DNA of 64,000 nt from DASQUK01 sp963756425. Its GTDB lineage: Bacteria > Actinomycetota > Acidimicrobiia > Acidimicrobiales > VFJN01. Numbering within the stretch: the first letter of the stretch is position 1; every line of letters begins with the position of its first letter. The position numbers and the translations under genes are program-made. Shown here piece by piece: positions 40,785 through 49,289 of the stretch. Location of the stretch: positions 59,504 through 123,503 of the forward strand of contig CAVWNW010000002.1 in assembly GCA_963756425.1 (NCBI GenBank), read 5' to 3'. A model generated the notes under the pieces. It was given only the letters and a program-made list of their open reading frames with translations, did no database searches and was not told the origin of the DNA.

Positions 40785-41681
40785 TCACAGCTTCACCCGG
40801 CGGGCGCCGGGCCGGTCGCTGGGCCAGTTGGGCTGGAGCAGGTGCCATTGTTCGGGGGCGCGGCGGATCAGGCCCTCGAGGTCGTGCGCCATGGCCTGGG
40901 TGATGCGGGCCACGTCGTCGCGGAAGGATCCCCGGCGCTCCGTCGGGATCGGTGGGAGCACGATCGCATGGTGGTGTCCCCCGCCCTGGTCGTAGACGCC
41001 CGTGGGGATCAGGGGTGCGCCCGTCCGCAGGGCCAGCACGGCCGGGCCGGAGGGCAGGGTCGTGGTCTCCCCGAAGAAGGAGACCTCGGTGCCGCCGCCA
41101 CCGATGTCGCGGTCGCACAGCAGGGGGATCACGTGCGCCTGCTTGATGGCCGTCACGATCGTGCGGCCGGCGTCGGGACCGAGGGGCACGATCTCCATGC
41201 CGATGCGCTGGCGAAACTCGACGAACCAGTCGAACAGGGCCGGCGGTTCCACGCGCTCGACGACCGCCGTCACCGGCACCTTCCGGACCCGCGTGAGCCA
41301 GTAGGCACACCACTCCCAGCTCCCGAGGTGCGGCAGCACCAGCATGGGGCCGACACCGCGCGCCAACGACTCCTCCACGTGCTCGAAGCCCTCGAGCGTG
41401 AGACCCCTGTCGAGCTCCTCGGCGCCCATGGTCGGAAGCCGGAACGACTCGCCGTAGTAGCGGCCGTAGGAGCGAAACACCTCGCGCACGCGCCGTTGTA
41501 GCTCCGCGCCTCCCAGGCCGGGGTCGACGCGGCGCTGGTGCCGCTCGACCATGGCGCGCTGGTCGCCCGGCCGCAACGCCGCCAGCCCGGCCACGCCCGG
41601 TGCGAGGACATCGATCACCGCGCCCGGCAGGACCTGAGCGATCGCGTAGGCGCCTCGATATGCGGGGGTGACGACGTCCAT
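40785..41681 (-). CDS. Lipid A biosynthesis-type acyltransferase, PatA-like
   Basis: A 298-residue membrane-associated acyltransferase of the LpxL/PatA superfamily. The catalytic HX4E motif is HLGSWE in LVLPHLGSWEWCAYW, and AHVIPLLCDRDIGGGGTEVSFFGE followed by TLPSGPAVLALRTGAPLIPTGVY matches the family. The early YRGAYAIAQVLPGAV is a membrane-entry helix. In mycobacteria PatA palmitoylates phosphatidylinositol mannosides, and the gene order (between pgsA-type and pimA-type genes) supports the same role. An ATG at 41681 gives the usual N-terminus. Confidence 0.85.
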   Translation of the reverse strand: MDVVTPAYRGAYAIAQVLPGAVIDVLAPGVAGLAALRPGDQRAMVERHQRRVDPGLGGAELQRRVREVFRSYGRYYGESFRLPTMGAEELDRGLTLEGFEHVEESLARGVGPMLVLPHLGSWEWCAYWLTRVRKVPVTAVVERVEPPALFDWFVEFRQRIGMEIVPLGPDAGRTIVTAIKQAHVIPLLCDRDIGGGGTEVSFFGETTTLPSGPAVLALRTGAPLIPTGVYDQGGGHHHAIVLPPIPTERRGSFRDDVARITQAMAHDLEGLIRRAPEQWHLLQPNWPSDRPGARRVKL

Positions 41682-41746
41682 CAGAGCGGATCGGTGGGAT
41701 CGGTGGCCGGTGTCAGGCGGAACCCGTTGGTCGACCGACGTCCCGC

Positions 41747-42430
41747 TCAGCGGCGACGGCGGTGTCCGACCGCCTGCCGACGCCACGTCCGCTGCGTCGA
41801 ACGGGCCACGCGGCGGGCGCGCCAGCGCACGGTCAGCGGCTGGACCTGCGGGGCCGACGCCTGACGCCAGACCCGCTCGAACCGCTGGCCGGCCGTGACC
41901 AGCGTCAGCACCAGCATCACCCAGAGCACCGGCACCAGCAGCGACTCGAACAGCAGGCCGAACCCGAGCACGATGAGCCGCTCGGCCCGTTCCATGAGGC
42001 CGCCGCGGGCGTCGAAGCCGAGGGATTCGGCCTTGGCCCGTTCGTAGGAGATCAACAGCGACGCCGCCAGCACGGCGAGGGGCAGCACCGATACCCGCCC
42101 GGGCTGGGTGGACGCCAGGTACCAGGCGACACCGCCGAGCAGCAGCGCGTCGCTGATCCGGTCGATCACCGAGTCGAAGAACGCACCCCTCGGCGACGCG
42201 GTGCCCGAGGCCTTGGCGACGGCGCCGTCGAGCACGTCGGGAATGGCGGTGAGGATGAGCAGGACCAGCCCGGCCCGGAGCCAACCCTGCGCGATCGTGA
42301 GCGACGCCGCCGTCGCCATGGCCAGCCCCGTGAGCGTCAGGTGGTTGGCCGTGATCCCGGTGCGCCTGATCTGGGCACCGATAGGTCGCAGGCCACTTTC
42401 GAACGTGCTCCGCCAGCGTCCGTCGAACAT
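41747..42430 (-). CDS. CDP-alcohol phosphatidyltransferase (PgsA/phosphatidylinositol-phosphate synthase type)
   Basis: A 227-residue membrane enzyme that joins a CDP-diacylglycerol lipid to an alcohol. The diagnostic CDP-binding motif D-x2-DG-x2-A...G-x3-D-x3-D is seen in DVLDGAVAKASGTASPRGAFFDSVIDR. Five or six helices surround it (ANHLTLTGLAMATAASLTIA, GLVLLILTAIPDVLD, LLLGGVAWYLA, LIVLGFGLLFESLLVPVLWVML). In actinobacteria the gene before patA/pimA usually makes phosphatidylinositol phosphate. The C-terminal tail is long and Arg-rich. The ATG at 42430 follows GGAGAAGCG. Confidence 0.85.
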   Translation of the reverse strand: MFDGRWRSTFESGLRPIGAQIRRTGITANHLTLTGLAMATAASLTIAQGWLRAGLVLLILTAIPDVLDGAVAKASGTASPRGAFFDSVIDRISDALLLGGVAWYLASTQPGRVSVLPLAVLAASLLISYERAKAESLGFDARGGLMERAERLIVLGFGLLFESLLVPVLWVMLVLTLVTAGQRFERVWRQASAPQVQPLTVRWRARRVARSTQRTWRRQAVGHRRRR

Positions 42431-42622
42431 CGCTTCTCCCGTTTGGGCACGCGCCACTGCGTGCGTGATCAGGCTAACGCCGCGTGCCCACTGGCAGCGA
42501 CCACCCGGTCCACGCCCGGCGCAGCGGGGGTCGCTGACCGGCGAGACGCCACGATGACGTCTCTGGGGGTCCGCTAGCCTCGCCCTCACGGCGCCGATGT
42601 CTCGTGGACACAGGGGGTCCTG

Positions 42623-44689
42623 GTGAAGCGGTATGCGACCGATCACATTCGCAACGTCGCACTCGTGGGCCATGGCGGCTCCGGCAAGACCAGCCTGGCC
42701 GAGGCGCTGCTCCACCGCTCCGGCGCCATCAACCGGCTCGGGCGTGTCGAAGACGGCACAACGGTGTCGGACTACGACCCCGAGGAGCAGCGCCGCACCA
42801 TCTCCCTGTCGCTGTCGCTGGCCCCGTTCGACTGGCGAGACCACAAGATCAACCTGATCGACACGCCGGGCTATGCCGACTTCATCGGCGACGTCGCGGC
42901 GGCGCTGCGGGTCGCCGACCTGGCGGTCTTCGTGGTGAGCGCGGTCGACGGCGTCGAGGTCCAAACCGAGGTGGTGTGGAAGATGGCCGCCAAGATGGGC
43001 CTGCCACGCATGGTGTTCGTGAACAAGCTCGATCGGGAGCGATCCAGCTTCGATGCCACTCTGGACCAGCTGCGGGATCGGATGGGCGCCGGGATCGCCC
43101 CTCTCGAGCTGCCGATCGGCGAGGAGGCGAACTTCCGGGGGATCGCCGACCTGCTCACCGACACCGCCCACATCTACGAGGGGGGTCGCCCCCGCACCGA
43201 GGCGATCCCCGATGACATGGAGGCCCGCGAGCACGAGGTCCGCGACAACCTGGTCGAGGGCATCGTTGTCGCCGACGACGACATGCTGGAGCGCTACCTC
43301 GATGGCGACGTGCCCGGCGTCGAGGAGCTCGAGCGCACCCTGCACGACGGCATCGCGTCGGCAACGGTGTTCCCGGTGGTGGTCGGCTCCGCGACCCGCG
43401 AGATCGGCATCGACCGCCTGGCGGACTTCCTGGTCGAGATCGGCCCCTCACCCCTCGACCGGCCCACGTCGGTCATCGCCGGGGACAGCGACGTCGAGGT
43501 CGCGGCCGACGCCACCGGCGATCCCCTGGCGGTCGTGTTCAAGACCATCGCCGACCCCTACGTGGGCCAGGTGAGCCTGTTCAAGGTCCTGTCGGGGACC
43601 CTCCGGCCCGACGATCATCTGACCAACAGTCGGACCGGCGGTGACGAGCGGCTCCACGGCCTGCTGACGGTCAGGGGCAAGGAGCAGGAGACGGCAAGCG
43701 AGCTGGTGGCCGGCGAGATCGGCGCGGTCTCCAAGCTGACGGGGACCATGACCGGTGACACGCTCGCCCCCCGCGGCAAGCCGGTCGTCGTGCGCCAGAT
43801 CGAACAACCGGAGCCGAACCTGGCGGTGGCGGTCGTGCCGAAGACACAGGCCGACGAGGACAAGCTGGCTCCCGCCCTCCACCGCCTGCAGGAGGAGGAC
43901 CCCTCGCTGGTGGTCGAGCGCAACGATGAGACCCACCAGACGCTCCTCAAGGGCACCGGTGAGACGCACCTCCAGATCACCATGGAGAAGCTGACCCGCA
44001 AGTTCGGCGCGAACGTCGAGACCGAGCCGGTGCGGGTTCCCTACCGGGAGACGATCACCGGGGCGGCGAAGGGCGTCGAGGGGCGCCACAAGAAGCAGAC
44101 GGGGGGCCACGGGCAGTTCGGGGTCTGCGTCATCGACGTCGAGCCGCTGCCGCGGGGCACGGGCTTCGAGTTCGAGAACCACGTCGTGGGCGGCGCGATA
44201 TCCCGTGGCTACATCCCCGCGGTGCAGAAGGGCGTCGAGGAGACCATGCAGTCGGGCGGGGTGTACGGCTACCCGGTCGTCGATGTGAAGGTGACCCTCA
44301 TCGACGGCAAGGAGCACTCGGTCGACAGCTCCGAGATGGCGTTCAAGGTCGCGGGTCGCCTGGCGTTCCGGGCCGCCCTCGCACAGGCCGACGCGGTGGT
44401 CCTCGAGCCGATCAGCCGGCTGGAGGTCACCGTGCCGGTCGACCTGCAGGGCGACGTCATGGGCGACCTCAACGCCCGGCGCGGCCGCGTGCAGGGCACC
44501 GAGGCCGAGGGCGACGGCACCCAGACGGTGATCGCTCTGGTGCCCACGTCCGAGATCCAGCGATACGCCATCGAGCTGCGCTCACTGACCGGCGGGCGCG
44601 GTCGGTTCCGGGCCGCGCACGATCACTACGACCCGCTGCCTAGCCACCTGGTGGACTCTGTCAGGCGTGAGGTGCGCGAGGAGGCCTGA
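42623..44689 (+). CDS. Elongation factor G-like GTPase (FusA2 type)
   Basis: A 688-residue translational GTPase with the five-domain EF-G layout. The P loop is GHGGSGKTS (not the GHVDAGKTT of true EF-G), G3 is DTPGYADF, and G4 is NKLD. Domain II holds PYVGQVSLFKVLSGTLRPD, III holds GETHLQITMEKL, IV holds KKQTGGHGQFGVCVIDVEP and VGGAISRGYIPAVQKGVEETM, and V holds LEPISRLEVTVPVDLQGDVMGDLNARRGR. It belongs to the second, non-essential EF-G-like group common in actinobacteria, whose function is not settled. The GTG start follows AGGGGG. Confidence 0.9.
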   Translation: MKRYATDHIRNVALVGHGGSGKTSLAEALLHRSGAINRLGRVEDGTTVSDYDPEEQRRTISLSLSLAPFDWRDHKINLIDTPGYADFIGDVAAALRVADLAVFVVSAVDGVEVQTEVVWKMAAKMGLPRMVFVNKLDRERSSFDATLDQLRDRMGAGIAPLELPIGEEANFRGIADLLTDTAHIYEGGRPRTEAIPDDMEAREHEVRDNLVEGIVVADDDMLERYLDGDVPGVEELERTLHDGIASATVFPVVVGSATREIGIDRLADFLVEIGPSPLDRPTSVIAGDSDVEVAADATGDPLAVVFKTIADPYVGQVSLFKVLSGTLRPDDHLTNSRTGGDERLHGLLTVRGKEQETASELVAGEIGAVSKLTGTMTGDTLAPRGKPVVVRQIEQPEPNLAVAVVPKTQADEDKLAPALHRLQEEDPSLVVERNDETHQTLLKGTGETHLQITMEKLTRKFGANVETEPVRVPYRETITGAAKGVEGRHKKQTGGHGQFGVCVIDVEPLPRGTGFEFENHVVGGAISRGYIPAVQKGVEETMQSGGVYGYPVVDVKVTLIDGKEHSVDSSEMAFKVAGRLAFRAALAQADAVVLEPISRLEVTVPVDLQGDVMGDLNARRGRVQGTEAEGDGTQTVIALVPTSEIQRYAIELRSLTGGRGRFRAAHDHYDPLPSHLVDSVRREVREEA

Positions 44690-44733
44690 CACGGCGCGGT
44701 GACGTCGGCGGCGCCAGAGGGGGGTGAGCCTTC

Positions 44734-45261
44734 ATGGGCATGGAGCGATGCGACGAATGCGGCTTCGATCCCGCGGAGCTGCGCCCCCGGAACCTGCCGG
44801 TCGCCATCCGGTCCTACGGTCGGCGCTACCGGGTGCCGTTGGTGCGGGGCCTGGCAGACGAGGACCTCGACGAGGTCGTGCGCCGGGCGCCCTCCGCCGA
44901 CGTCTGGTCAGCCATCGAGTACAGCGCGCACGTGCGGGACATCTTCCGCGTCTTCGACGACCGCGTCCGCTGTGCCTTGGCCGACACCGACGCGTCGGAG
45001 ACGGTGGTCGACTGGGAGGGCAAAGTGGCGGCGGCCTCGCCGACGCTCGACCGCGAGGCGGTGGCCGCCGACCTCGACGACGCCGCCGACACGTTCGCCA
45101 CCCTGTTGTCGGAGCTCGCCGACCACGAGTGGCGGCTACTGACGATCACCGGTCGGGGCCAGCCGGCGACGATCGCCGAGCTCGCGGTCATCGCCGTGCA
45201 CGAGGGCAGCCACCACCTGCTCGACGTGGGGCGCGTCCTCCGCTCGGCCCGGGGGCGCTGA
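44734..45261 (+). CDS. DinB/mycothiol-dependent-transferase-like protein
   Basis: A 175-residue four-helix-bundle protein of the DinB-like superfamily. The helices contain the expected metal-ligand histidines: WSAIEYSAHVRDIFRVFDDRV (His after the first helix) and AELAVIAVHEGSHHLLDVGRVL (His pair in the last helix). An N-terminal Cys pair in MERCDECGFDPAE resembles a small zinc hook. Relatives use mycothiol or bacillithiol in thiol transfer, fitting the mshC gene in this window, but the substrate is unknown. The ATG at 44734 follows GAGGGGGG; a second ATG two codons later is possible. Confidence 0.8.
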   Translation: MGMERCDECGFDPAELRPRNLPVAIRSYGRRYRVPLVRGLADEDLDEVVRRAPSADVWSAIEYSAHVRDIFRVFDDRVRCALADTDASETVVDWEGKVAAASPTLDREAVAADLDDAADTFATLLSELADHEWRLLTITGRGQPATIAELAVIAVHEGSHHLLDVGRVLRSARGR

Positions 45262-45290
45262 GCGGTCCCGGACCGGCGCGACGCCCAGGG

Positions 45291-45899
45291 TCAGGCGGAA
45301 AGGACGTCCTCGATGGCCGCCACCACTTCGTCGGACGTGGGCTCCACCAGGGGGCTGAAGCGGGCGACGACCTTGCCGCCGGGGGCCACGACGAACTTCT
45401 CGAAGTTCCAGCGGATGTCACCGGTGTGGCCGTCGGCGGCGTCGGGCACGTCCACCAGCTGCTGGTAGAGCGGGTGGCGACCCTCGCCGTTGACCTCGAT
45501 CTTCTCGGTCAGCGGGAAGGTGACGCCGTAGTTCGTGGAGCAGAACGTGGCGATCTCCTCCGCCGTGCCCGGCTCCTGGGCGCCGAACTGGTTGCACGGC
45601 ACGCCCAGCACCGTGAAGCCGCGGTCGACGAACCGCTCGTGGATCTCCTCCAGCCCCGTGTACTGCGGCGTCAGCCCGCACTGCGACGCCACGTTCACGA
45701 GCAGGATGGCCCTGTCCTCGTAGTCGTGGAGGTCGGCGGGGCGGCCGTCCAGGGAACTGATGCTCACGTCATAGATCGACCGTGCTTCCTGCTCCTGGCC
45801 TTCGGCCGGGCCGCTCAGGCTATCGACGCGCTGCTTCCCGCTCACACGGCCGCTCGGGCCGGCCTCGCTCTCGCCTTGTCCCTCGGAACGCTCGCTCAT
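45291..45899 (-). CDS. Glutathione peroxidase-family thiol peroxidase with a repeat-bearing N-terminal extension
   Basis: A 202-residue peroxidase. The active-site Cys74 (VNVASQCGLTPQY), Gln108 (PCNQFGAQEPG) and Trp164 (IRWNFEKFVV) form the family's catalytic set. It uses Cys, not Sec, and in bacteria the reductant is usually thioredoxin. The normal protein would begin near residue 41 (SIYDVSISSLDG). The first 40 residues are a hydrophilic extension, MSERSEG...GPSGRVSGKQRV, containing the 27-bp repeat also present in queA. The ATG overlaps the stop of the EamA transporter gene (ATGA). Confidence 0.92.
   Translation of the reverse strand: MSERSEGQGESEAGPSGRVSGKQRVDSLSGPAEGQEQEARSIYDVSISSLDGRPADLHDYEDRAILLVNVASQCGLTPQYTGLEEIHERFVDRGFTVLGVPCNQFGAQEPGTAEEIATFCSTNYGVTFPLTEKIEVNGEGRHPLYQQLVDVPDAADGHTGDIRWNFEKFVVAPGGKVVARFSPLVEPTSDEVVAAIEDVLSA
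45834..45860. repeat. Single copy of the queA-type 27-bp repeat
   Basis: Matches the two queA copies (29486-29512 and 29516-29542) at 26 of 27 bases and is read in the same phase on the minus strand (GPSGRVSGK). It sits in the N-terminal extension of the glutathione peroxidase. Confidence 0.85.
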
Positions 45900-46921
45900 G
45901 CCGGCAAGCTACCGCCCGGCACTCCGGTTACAGGGGCGCGCGTGTCCGGTGTCGCGGACGCGTCGGTGCCCACGCGCAACGCGATGCCGACGCCAGCCAG
46001 GATGACCAGTCCCCCGAGCACCTGCGCCGGGCTCAGCGCCTGCTCCAGCCAGGCCCACGCCACGGCGCTCGCCACCACCGGCTCGAGCATGCCCACGGCA
46101 CCGACCGTCGTCGCCGACAGGTGGGCGAGCGCCGCCAGGTCGAGGAGGTACGGCAGCAGCGTCCCCAGCACGATGACCGCGCCGAGCGCCACCCACACGG
46201 GCACGTCCGTGCCGTCGAGCCGCCCCCCGAGCGTGGTCGCCTCGGCCAGGACCGACCTGTCGACGCGCCACAGCGGCTCCAAGGGCACCCAGAACAGGCT
46301 GGCGAACGCAAAGGTCCAGAACGCCGTCGCCAGGGGGTCCGTCGTTCCCGACGAGTGGCGGCCCACGAGCAGGAAGGTGGCCAGGCAGGCCGCTGCGGCC
46401 AGGCCCGCGGCCAGGCCGACCGCGTCGAGCCGGGCGTCGGTCCAAACCTCGGCGACCAGGGCGAGCCCGGCCAGCGACAGCGCCAGCGCCACCCACACGC
46501 CGCCGCCCACATGCTGACGCTGAACCACCCGGGCGTACACCGCCACCAGGACCGGGCCCGTGAACTCGAGGAGGATGGCGATCCCCACTGGCAGGCGGTC
46601 GATCGCCTCGAAGTAGAACCACTGGATGAGCGCCGCGCCGACCACTCCGAGCACCGCCAGGTGGGGCAGGCTCGCCCGCGGCACGCGCAGCCGGGGCAGC
46701 GACCGCAGGACGGCCAGCACCGCGAACAGCCCAACCGCGGCACCGGTGCACCGCAGTGCGGCCAGCTGGCGGGGCGCGATCCCGGCGTCGAGCACCGCCT
46801 TGGAGATGCTGGCGTTGGCGCCGAACAGCCCCGCCGCCACGATCACCTGCACGTAGCCCCGCGCCGTGTGCGATCGCGTTGCGAGTACCGGGCTGGGGGG
46901 CTCCGTCGCCGGGATCGTCAT
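45896..46921 (-). CDS. EamA/DMT-superfamily transporter
   Basis: A 341-residue ten-helix membrane protein with two EamA repeats. Repeat one runs from GYVQVIVAAGLFGANASISKAVLDAGI to FYFEAIDRLPVGIAILLEFTGPVLVAVYARVV. Repeat two has AAACLATFLLVGRH, then LGTLLPYLLDLAALAHLSATTVGAVGMLEPVVASAVAWAWLEQ and a last helix. This is the drug/metabolite exporter family (RhtA-like: amino acids or metabolites). Its cargo is unknown. The ATGA overlap with the downstream peroxidase shows they are cotranscribed. Confidence 0.88.
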   Translation of the reverse strand: MTIPATEPPSPVLATRSHTARGYVQVIVAAGLFGANASISKAVLDAGIAPRQLAALRCTGAAVGLFAVLAVLRSLPRLRVPRASLPHLAVLGVVGAALIQWFYFEAIDRLPVGIAILLEFTGPVLVAVYARVVQRQHVGGGVWVALALSLAGLALVAEVWTDARLDAVGLAAGLAAAACLATFLLVGRHSSGTTDPLATAFWTFAFASLFWVPLEPLWRVDRSVLAEATTLGGRLDGTDVPVWVALGAVIVLGTLLPYLLDLAALAHLSATTVGAVGMLEPVVASAVAWAWLEQALSPAQVLGGLVILAGVGIALRVGTDASATPDTRAPVTGVPGGSLPA

Positions 46922-46949
46922 CCGGCCAGGCTGGCAAGGTTCGACGCGC

Positions 46950-46955
46950 TAGAAC
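46950..46955 (+). promoter_or_regulatory. -10 box of the second DinB-like gene (leaderless)
   Basis: TAGAAC ends 7 nt before the ATG at 46963. There is no ribosome-binding site in between, consistent with a leaderless transcript. Confidence 0.5.
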
Positions 46956-46962
46956 CAGCGAA

Positions 46963-47481
46963 ATGGACCTGTCACAGCTATCCCCGTCCGACGCGGTCGT
47001 CGCGCTGCGCAGTCTCCAGCGCCGCTACCGGGGCCTCTTCGCCGGCCTGAGCGATGACGAGTCGCCCGACGACCTGGCGCACCGCCGGGCCGGGGGCTGG
47101 TCGGCCGTCGACCACGCCGTGGCCGCCGCCCGGTTCATCGCCGGTGCCAACCGTGCCCTGGCCAGGATCCTCACCGCCGATTCGCCGACGGTTCCGGTCG
47201 CCGACGTCGACCCCTCGGCATCGTCGAGTCCCAACGCTCCCCCGGGGCCGGTGGACGGGTTCGTGGCGGAGCTGGGGGCCGAGGCCAACGGGATGGCCGA
47301 CCGCATCGAGCACGTGCCGGGTGGGGACTGGACTCGCACCGCCGTGGTCGACGATGGCTCAGGCCGCACCGTCACGGCGCTCGACGTCACGCGGGCCGCG
47401 GTCGACGCCGGCGTCACCCACCTGCGGGAGGCCGAGAAGGTTCTGGCAGCGGTGCGCGGCCGCCCCGTCGACCCGGACTGA
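46963..47481 (+). CDS. DinB-like helical-bundle protein
   Basis: A 172-residue protein with four helices of DinB type: SDAVVALRSLQRRYRGLFAGL, WSAVDHAVAAARFIAGANRALARIL (with a ligand-type His), DGFVAELGAEANGMADRIEHV, and VTRAAVDAGVTHLREAEKVL with a His in the last helix. It is related in pattern to the DinB-like gene at 44734 but is not a close copy. A mycothiol-linked or detoxification role is possible. Transcription is divergent from the EamA-peroxidase unit. Confidence 0.75.
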   Translation: MDLSQLSPSDAVVALRSLQRRYRGLFAGLSDDESPDDLAHRRAGGWSAVDHAVAAARFIAGANRALARILTADSPTVPVADVDPSASSSPNAPPGPVDGFVAELGAEANGMADRIEHVPGGDWTRTAVVDDGSGRTVTALDVTRAAVDAGVTHLREAEKVLAAVRGRPVDPD

Positions 47482-47667
47482 GGACAACGATGCATCCGCA
47501 GCGGCGCCGGCTGCGTACTCCACGTGAGCGGACGGTCCTCGCAGCTTTCCTGTGAGCTCGAGGATCGACCGCTCGCCGGGTACCTGACCGATTACCGCTC
47601 TCTGTGGACTTGGACGGGGATCGCGACCACAATCGGTGGCGGAACACGTTGAGCGGGAGGATCGGGC

Positions 47668-47979
47668 ATGAAGTTCGTGCTGTCCTACAGGGAACGGGCC
47701 GGCGGATCCGTCGAGGAGCGCGTCGCAGCTGGTGAGGCGGCCCAGAAGCTGCTAGCGAACTGGTCACCGAGCGACGCGGCGACCATCCAGCAGTGGGTCC
47801 AGCGCTGCGACGGGACCGGCGGCTTTGCCGTGCTCGAGACGGACAATTCGGCCGAGCTGTTCAGCGACCTGTCCGTGTGGGCACCGTGGCTGGAGTTCGA
47901 GGTGGTGCCGGTTCTCGACATCGCCGACGCCACCTCCCTGGCGCAGGACGCGCTGCAGAAGGCTCGCTCGGTCCTCTAG
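47668..47979 (+). CDS. DUF3303-like small protein
   Basis: A 103-residue protein matching the pattern of DUF3303-type proteins: MKFVLSYRERAG at the start, then GEAAQKLLANWSPSDAATIQQWVQRCDGTGGFAVLETDNSAELF, WAPWLEFEVVPVLDI, and a C-terminal helix. It is probably a ferredoxin-like alpha/beta fold. The function is unknown. The ATG at 47668 follows GGGAGGA. No operon partner is apparent, and the ~185 nt upstream hold no gene. Confidence 0.75.
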   Translation: MKFVLSYRERAGGSVEERVAAGEAAQKLLANWSPSDAATIQQWVQRCDGTGGFAVLETDNSAELFSDLSVWAPWLEFEVVPVLDIADATSLAQDALQKARSVL

Positions 47980-48020
47980 CGGCCGCCCCGCCGCTGTTCG
48001 GCAGCGCTAAGCGGCCGGGG

Positions 48021-48347
48021 TCACTTCGGTCCACCAGGCCCGGAGCCCGTCGATTCGGCGACGCCGCGCTCACGACGCTCGAACTCGGTCCGGGTGATCT
48101 GTGCCCGCGCCGCCGCATCCTCGCCCGTCCCAAGCCATAGGCCTCGCACGATGATGTAGACGAGCGATCCCAGCAGCGGGAAGAGGATCAGCGCCACCAG
48201 CCAGCCCGCCTTGGCCCATCCCGAGAGGTCGCGGGCGCGGAACAGGTCCCGCACCACGACGATGAACACCCAGACGATCGCGGCCAGCATGAAGAGAAAG
48301 AGCGTCGTCCAGATCAGCTGACCCACCCCGACGTCTGCAATCACCAT
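48021..48347 (-). CDS. Small membrane protein with a PLDc_N-type segment
   Basis: A 108-residue protein with two transmembrane helices, LIWTTLFLFMLAAIVWVFIVVVRDLF and GWAKAGWLVALILFPLLGSLVYIIVRG. The R-x2-L-SGWAKAGWL-x8-P-x-LG-x2-VY pattern is that of the cardiolipin-synthase N-terminal (PLDc_N) domain seen in many small actinobacterial membrane proteins. A hydrophilic tail follows (ARAQITRTEFERRERG), without a SHOCT motif. The ATG at 48347 lies behind GGAGGGGGA. Confidence 0.75.
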   Translation of the reverse strand: MVIADVGVGQLIWTTLFLFMLAAIVWVFIVVVRDLFRARDLSGWAKAGWLVALILFPLLGSLVYIIVRGLWLGTGEDAAARAQITRTEFERRERGVAESTGSGPGGPK

Positions 48348-48505
48348 CGTGTCCCCCTCCGACACGGTTCCGTCCGTGTGGGATCGCACTTGACGCTTTC
48401 ATCGCCGCCAATGCTCCACCCGGTTGGGGTGAGTTCAGGCGTCGCGATGCTGTAGCCACGCGGGTCGGCCATGCCCCACGTCGTTGTGCGGCCATACTCG
48501 GGTTG

Positions 48506-49234
48506 ATGGAGCATGCGGGGATATTGGCGCACAGCGTCGAGGGGGCGGCTCTGTGCCTGCGTGCGTTTGCGGCCGAGGGCTTTCGCGAGCTCGGCCCGCA
48601 CACGCATCCCCATGTCACGCTGGACTGCATCGCGCTGGCGGAAAGCATGCCGGCGTGGGAGTCCGAGGACTACGGGGGCGTTCGGGCGGTCTTGGCGCGC
48701 AGCGGGTCGGCGCTCGCAGCGGCGGGAGCAACGTTCTTCGCCTGCCCCGACAACTCCGCGCACGTGGCGCTGGAGCAGCCCGGTGAACCATTGCCGCTGC
48801 CGGGCCTGCACATCGCCGCCGAGGTCGCGGAGTCCGCCGCCCGTGAGCGGCGCCGCCAGGTCGGGATCCTCGGCACCAGGTTCACGATGGACGGATGGAT
48901 CTACCCTCGCGAGTTCGCCGACCGGGGCATCGAGCATCAGGTGCCGGCGGAGGACGACCGCAACAACGTCGACCGCATCATCTTCGACGAACTGGTCAAC
49001 GGAGTCTTCACGGACGCCTCGCGGCGCGCCTACGTGCGGGTCATCGAGCGCTTCCAGCGAGACGGCTGCGACGCCGTCGCACTGGTGTGCACCGAGATTC
49101 CGCTGCTGGTGGGTCCGGATACCTCGCCGCTGCCGGTCCTGGACTCCACCCGGTTGCTCGCTCGTGCCGCTTTCCAGGTCGCTGCCGGACAGCGGCCGAT
49201 GCCGACCTGGCGCGGCGGTCCGCCGCCCTTCTGA
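48506..49234 (+). CDS. Aspartate/glutamate racemase-family protein
   Basis: A 242-residue two-domain racemase-like protein. The first active-site Cys lies in ATFFACPDNSAH (residues ~75-85, the family's C-x-N/D-T/S-A motif), and the second in VALVCTEIPLLVGPD. QVGILGTRFTMDGWIYP starts the second half. This matches aspartate racemase (cofactor-independent), though the substrate may differ. MEHAGILAHSVEGAALCLR is the usual N-terminus. A TACTCG -10-like box lies just upstream of the ATG at 48506, and a TTG one codon earlier is possible. Confidence 0.85.
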   Translation: MEHAGILAHSVEGAALCLRAFAAEGFRELGPHTHPHVTLDCIALAESMPAWESEDYGGVRAVLARSGSALAAAGATFFACPDNSAHVALEQPGEPLPLPGLHIAAEVAESAARERRRQVGILGTRFTMDGWIYPREFADRGIEHQVPAEDDRNNVDRIIFDELVNGVFTDASRRAYVRVIERFQRDGCDAVALVCTEIPLLVGPDTSPLPVLDSTRLLARAAFQVAAGQRPMPTWRGGPPPF

Positions 49235-49289
49235 CACCGGATTCGGCGATTACCCGCAGGTCTGCATCAGTAGCAGCGCCGGCGGTGCC

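Noticed and set aside
45291..45899. Glutathione peroxidase as a selenoprotein
   Set aside because: The active-site codon encodes Cys, and no in-frame TGA or SECIS-like element is needed.
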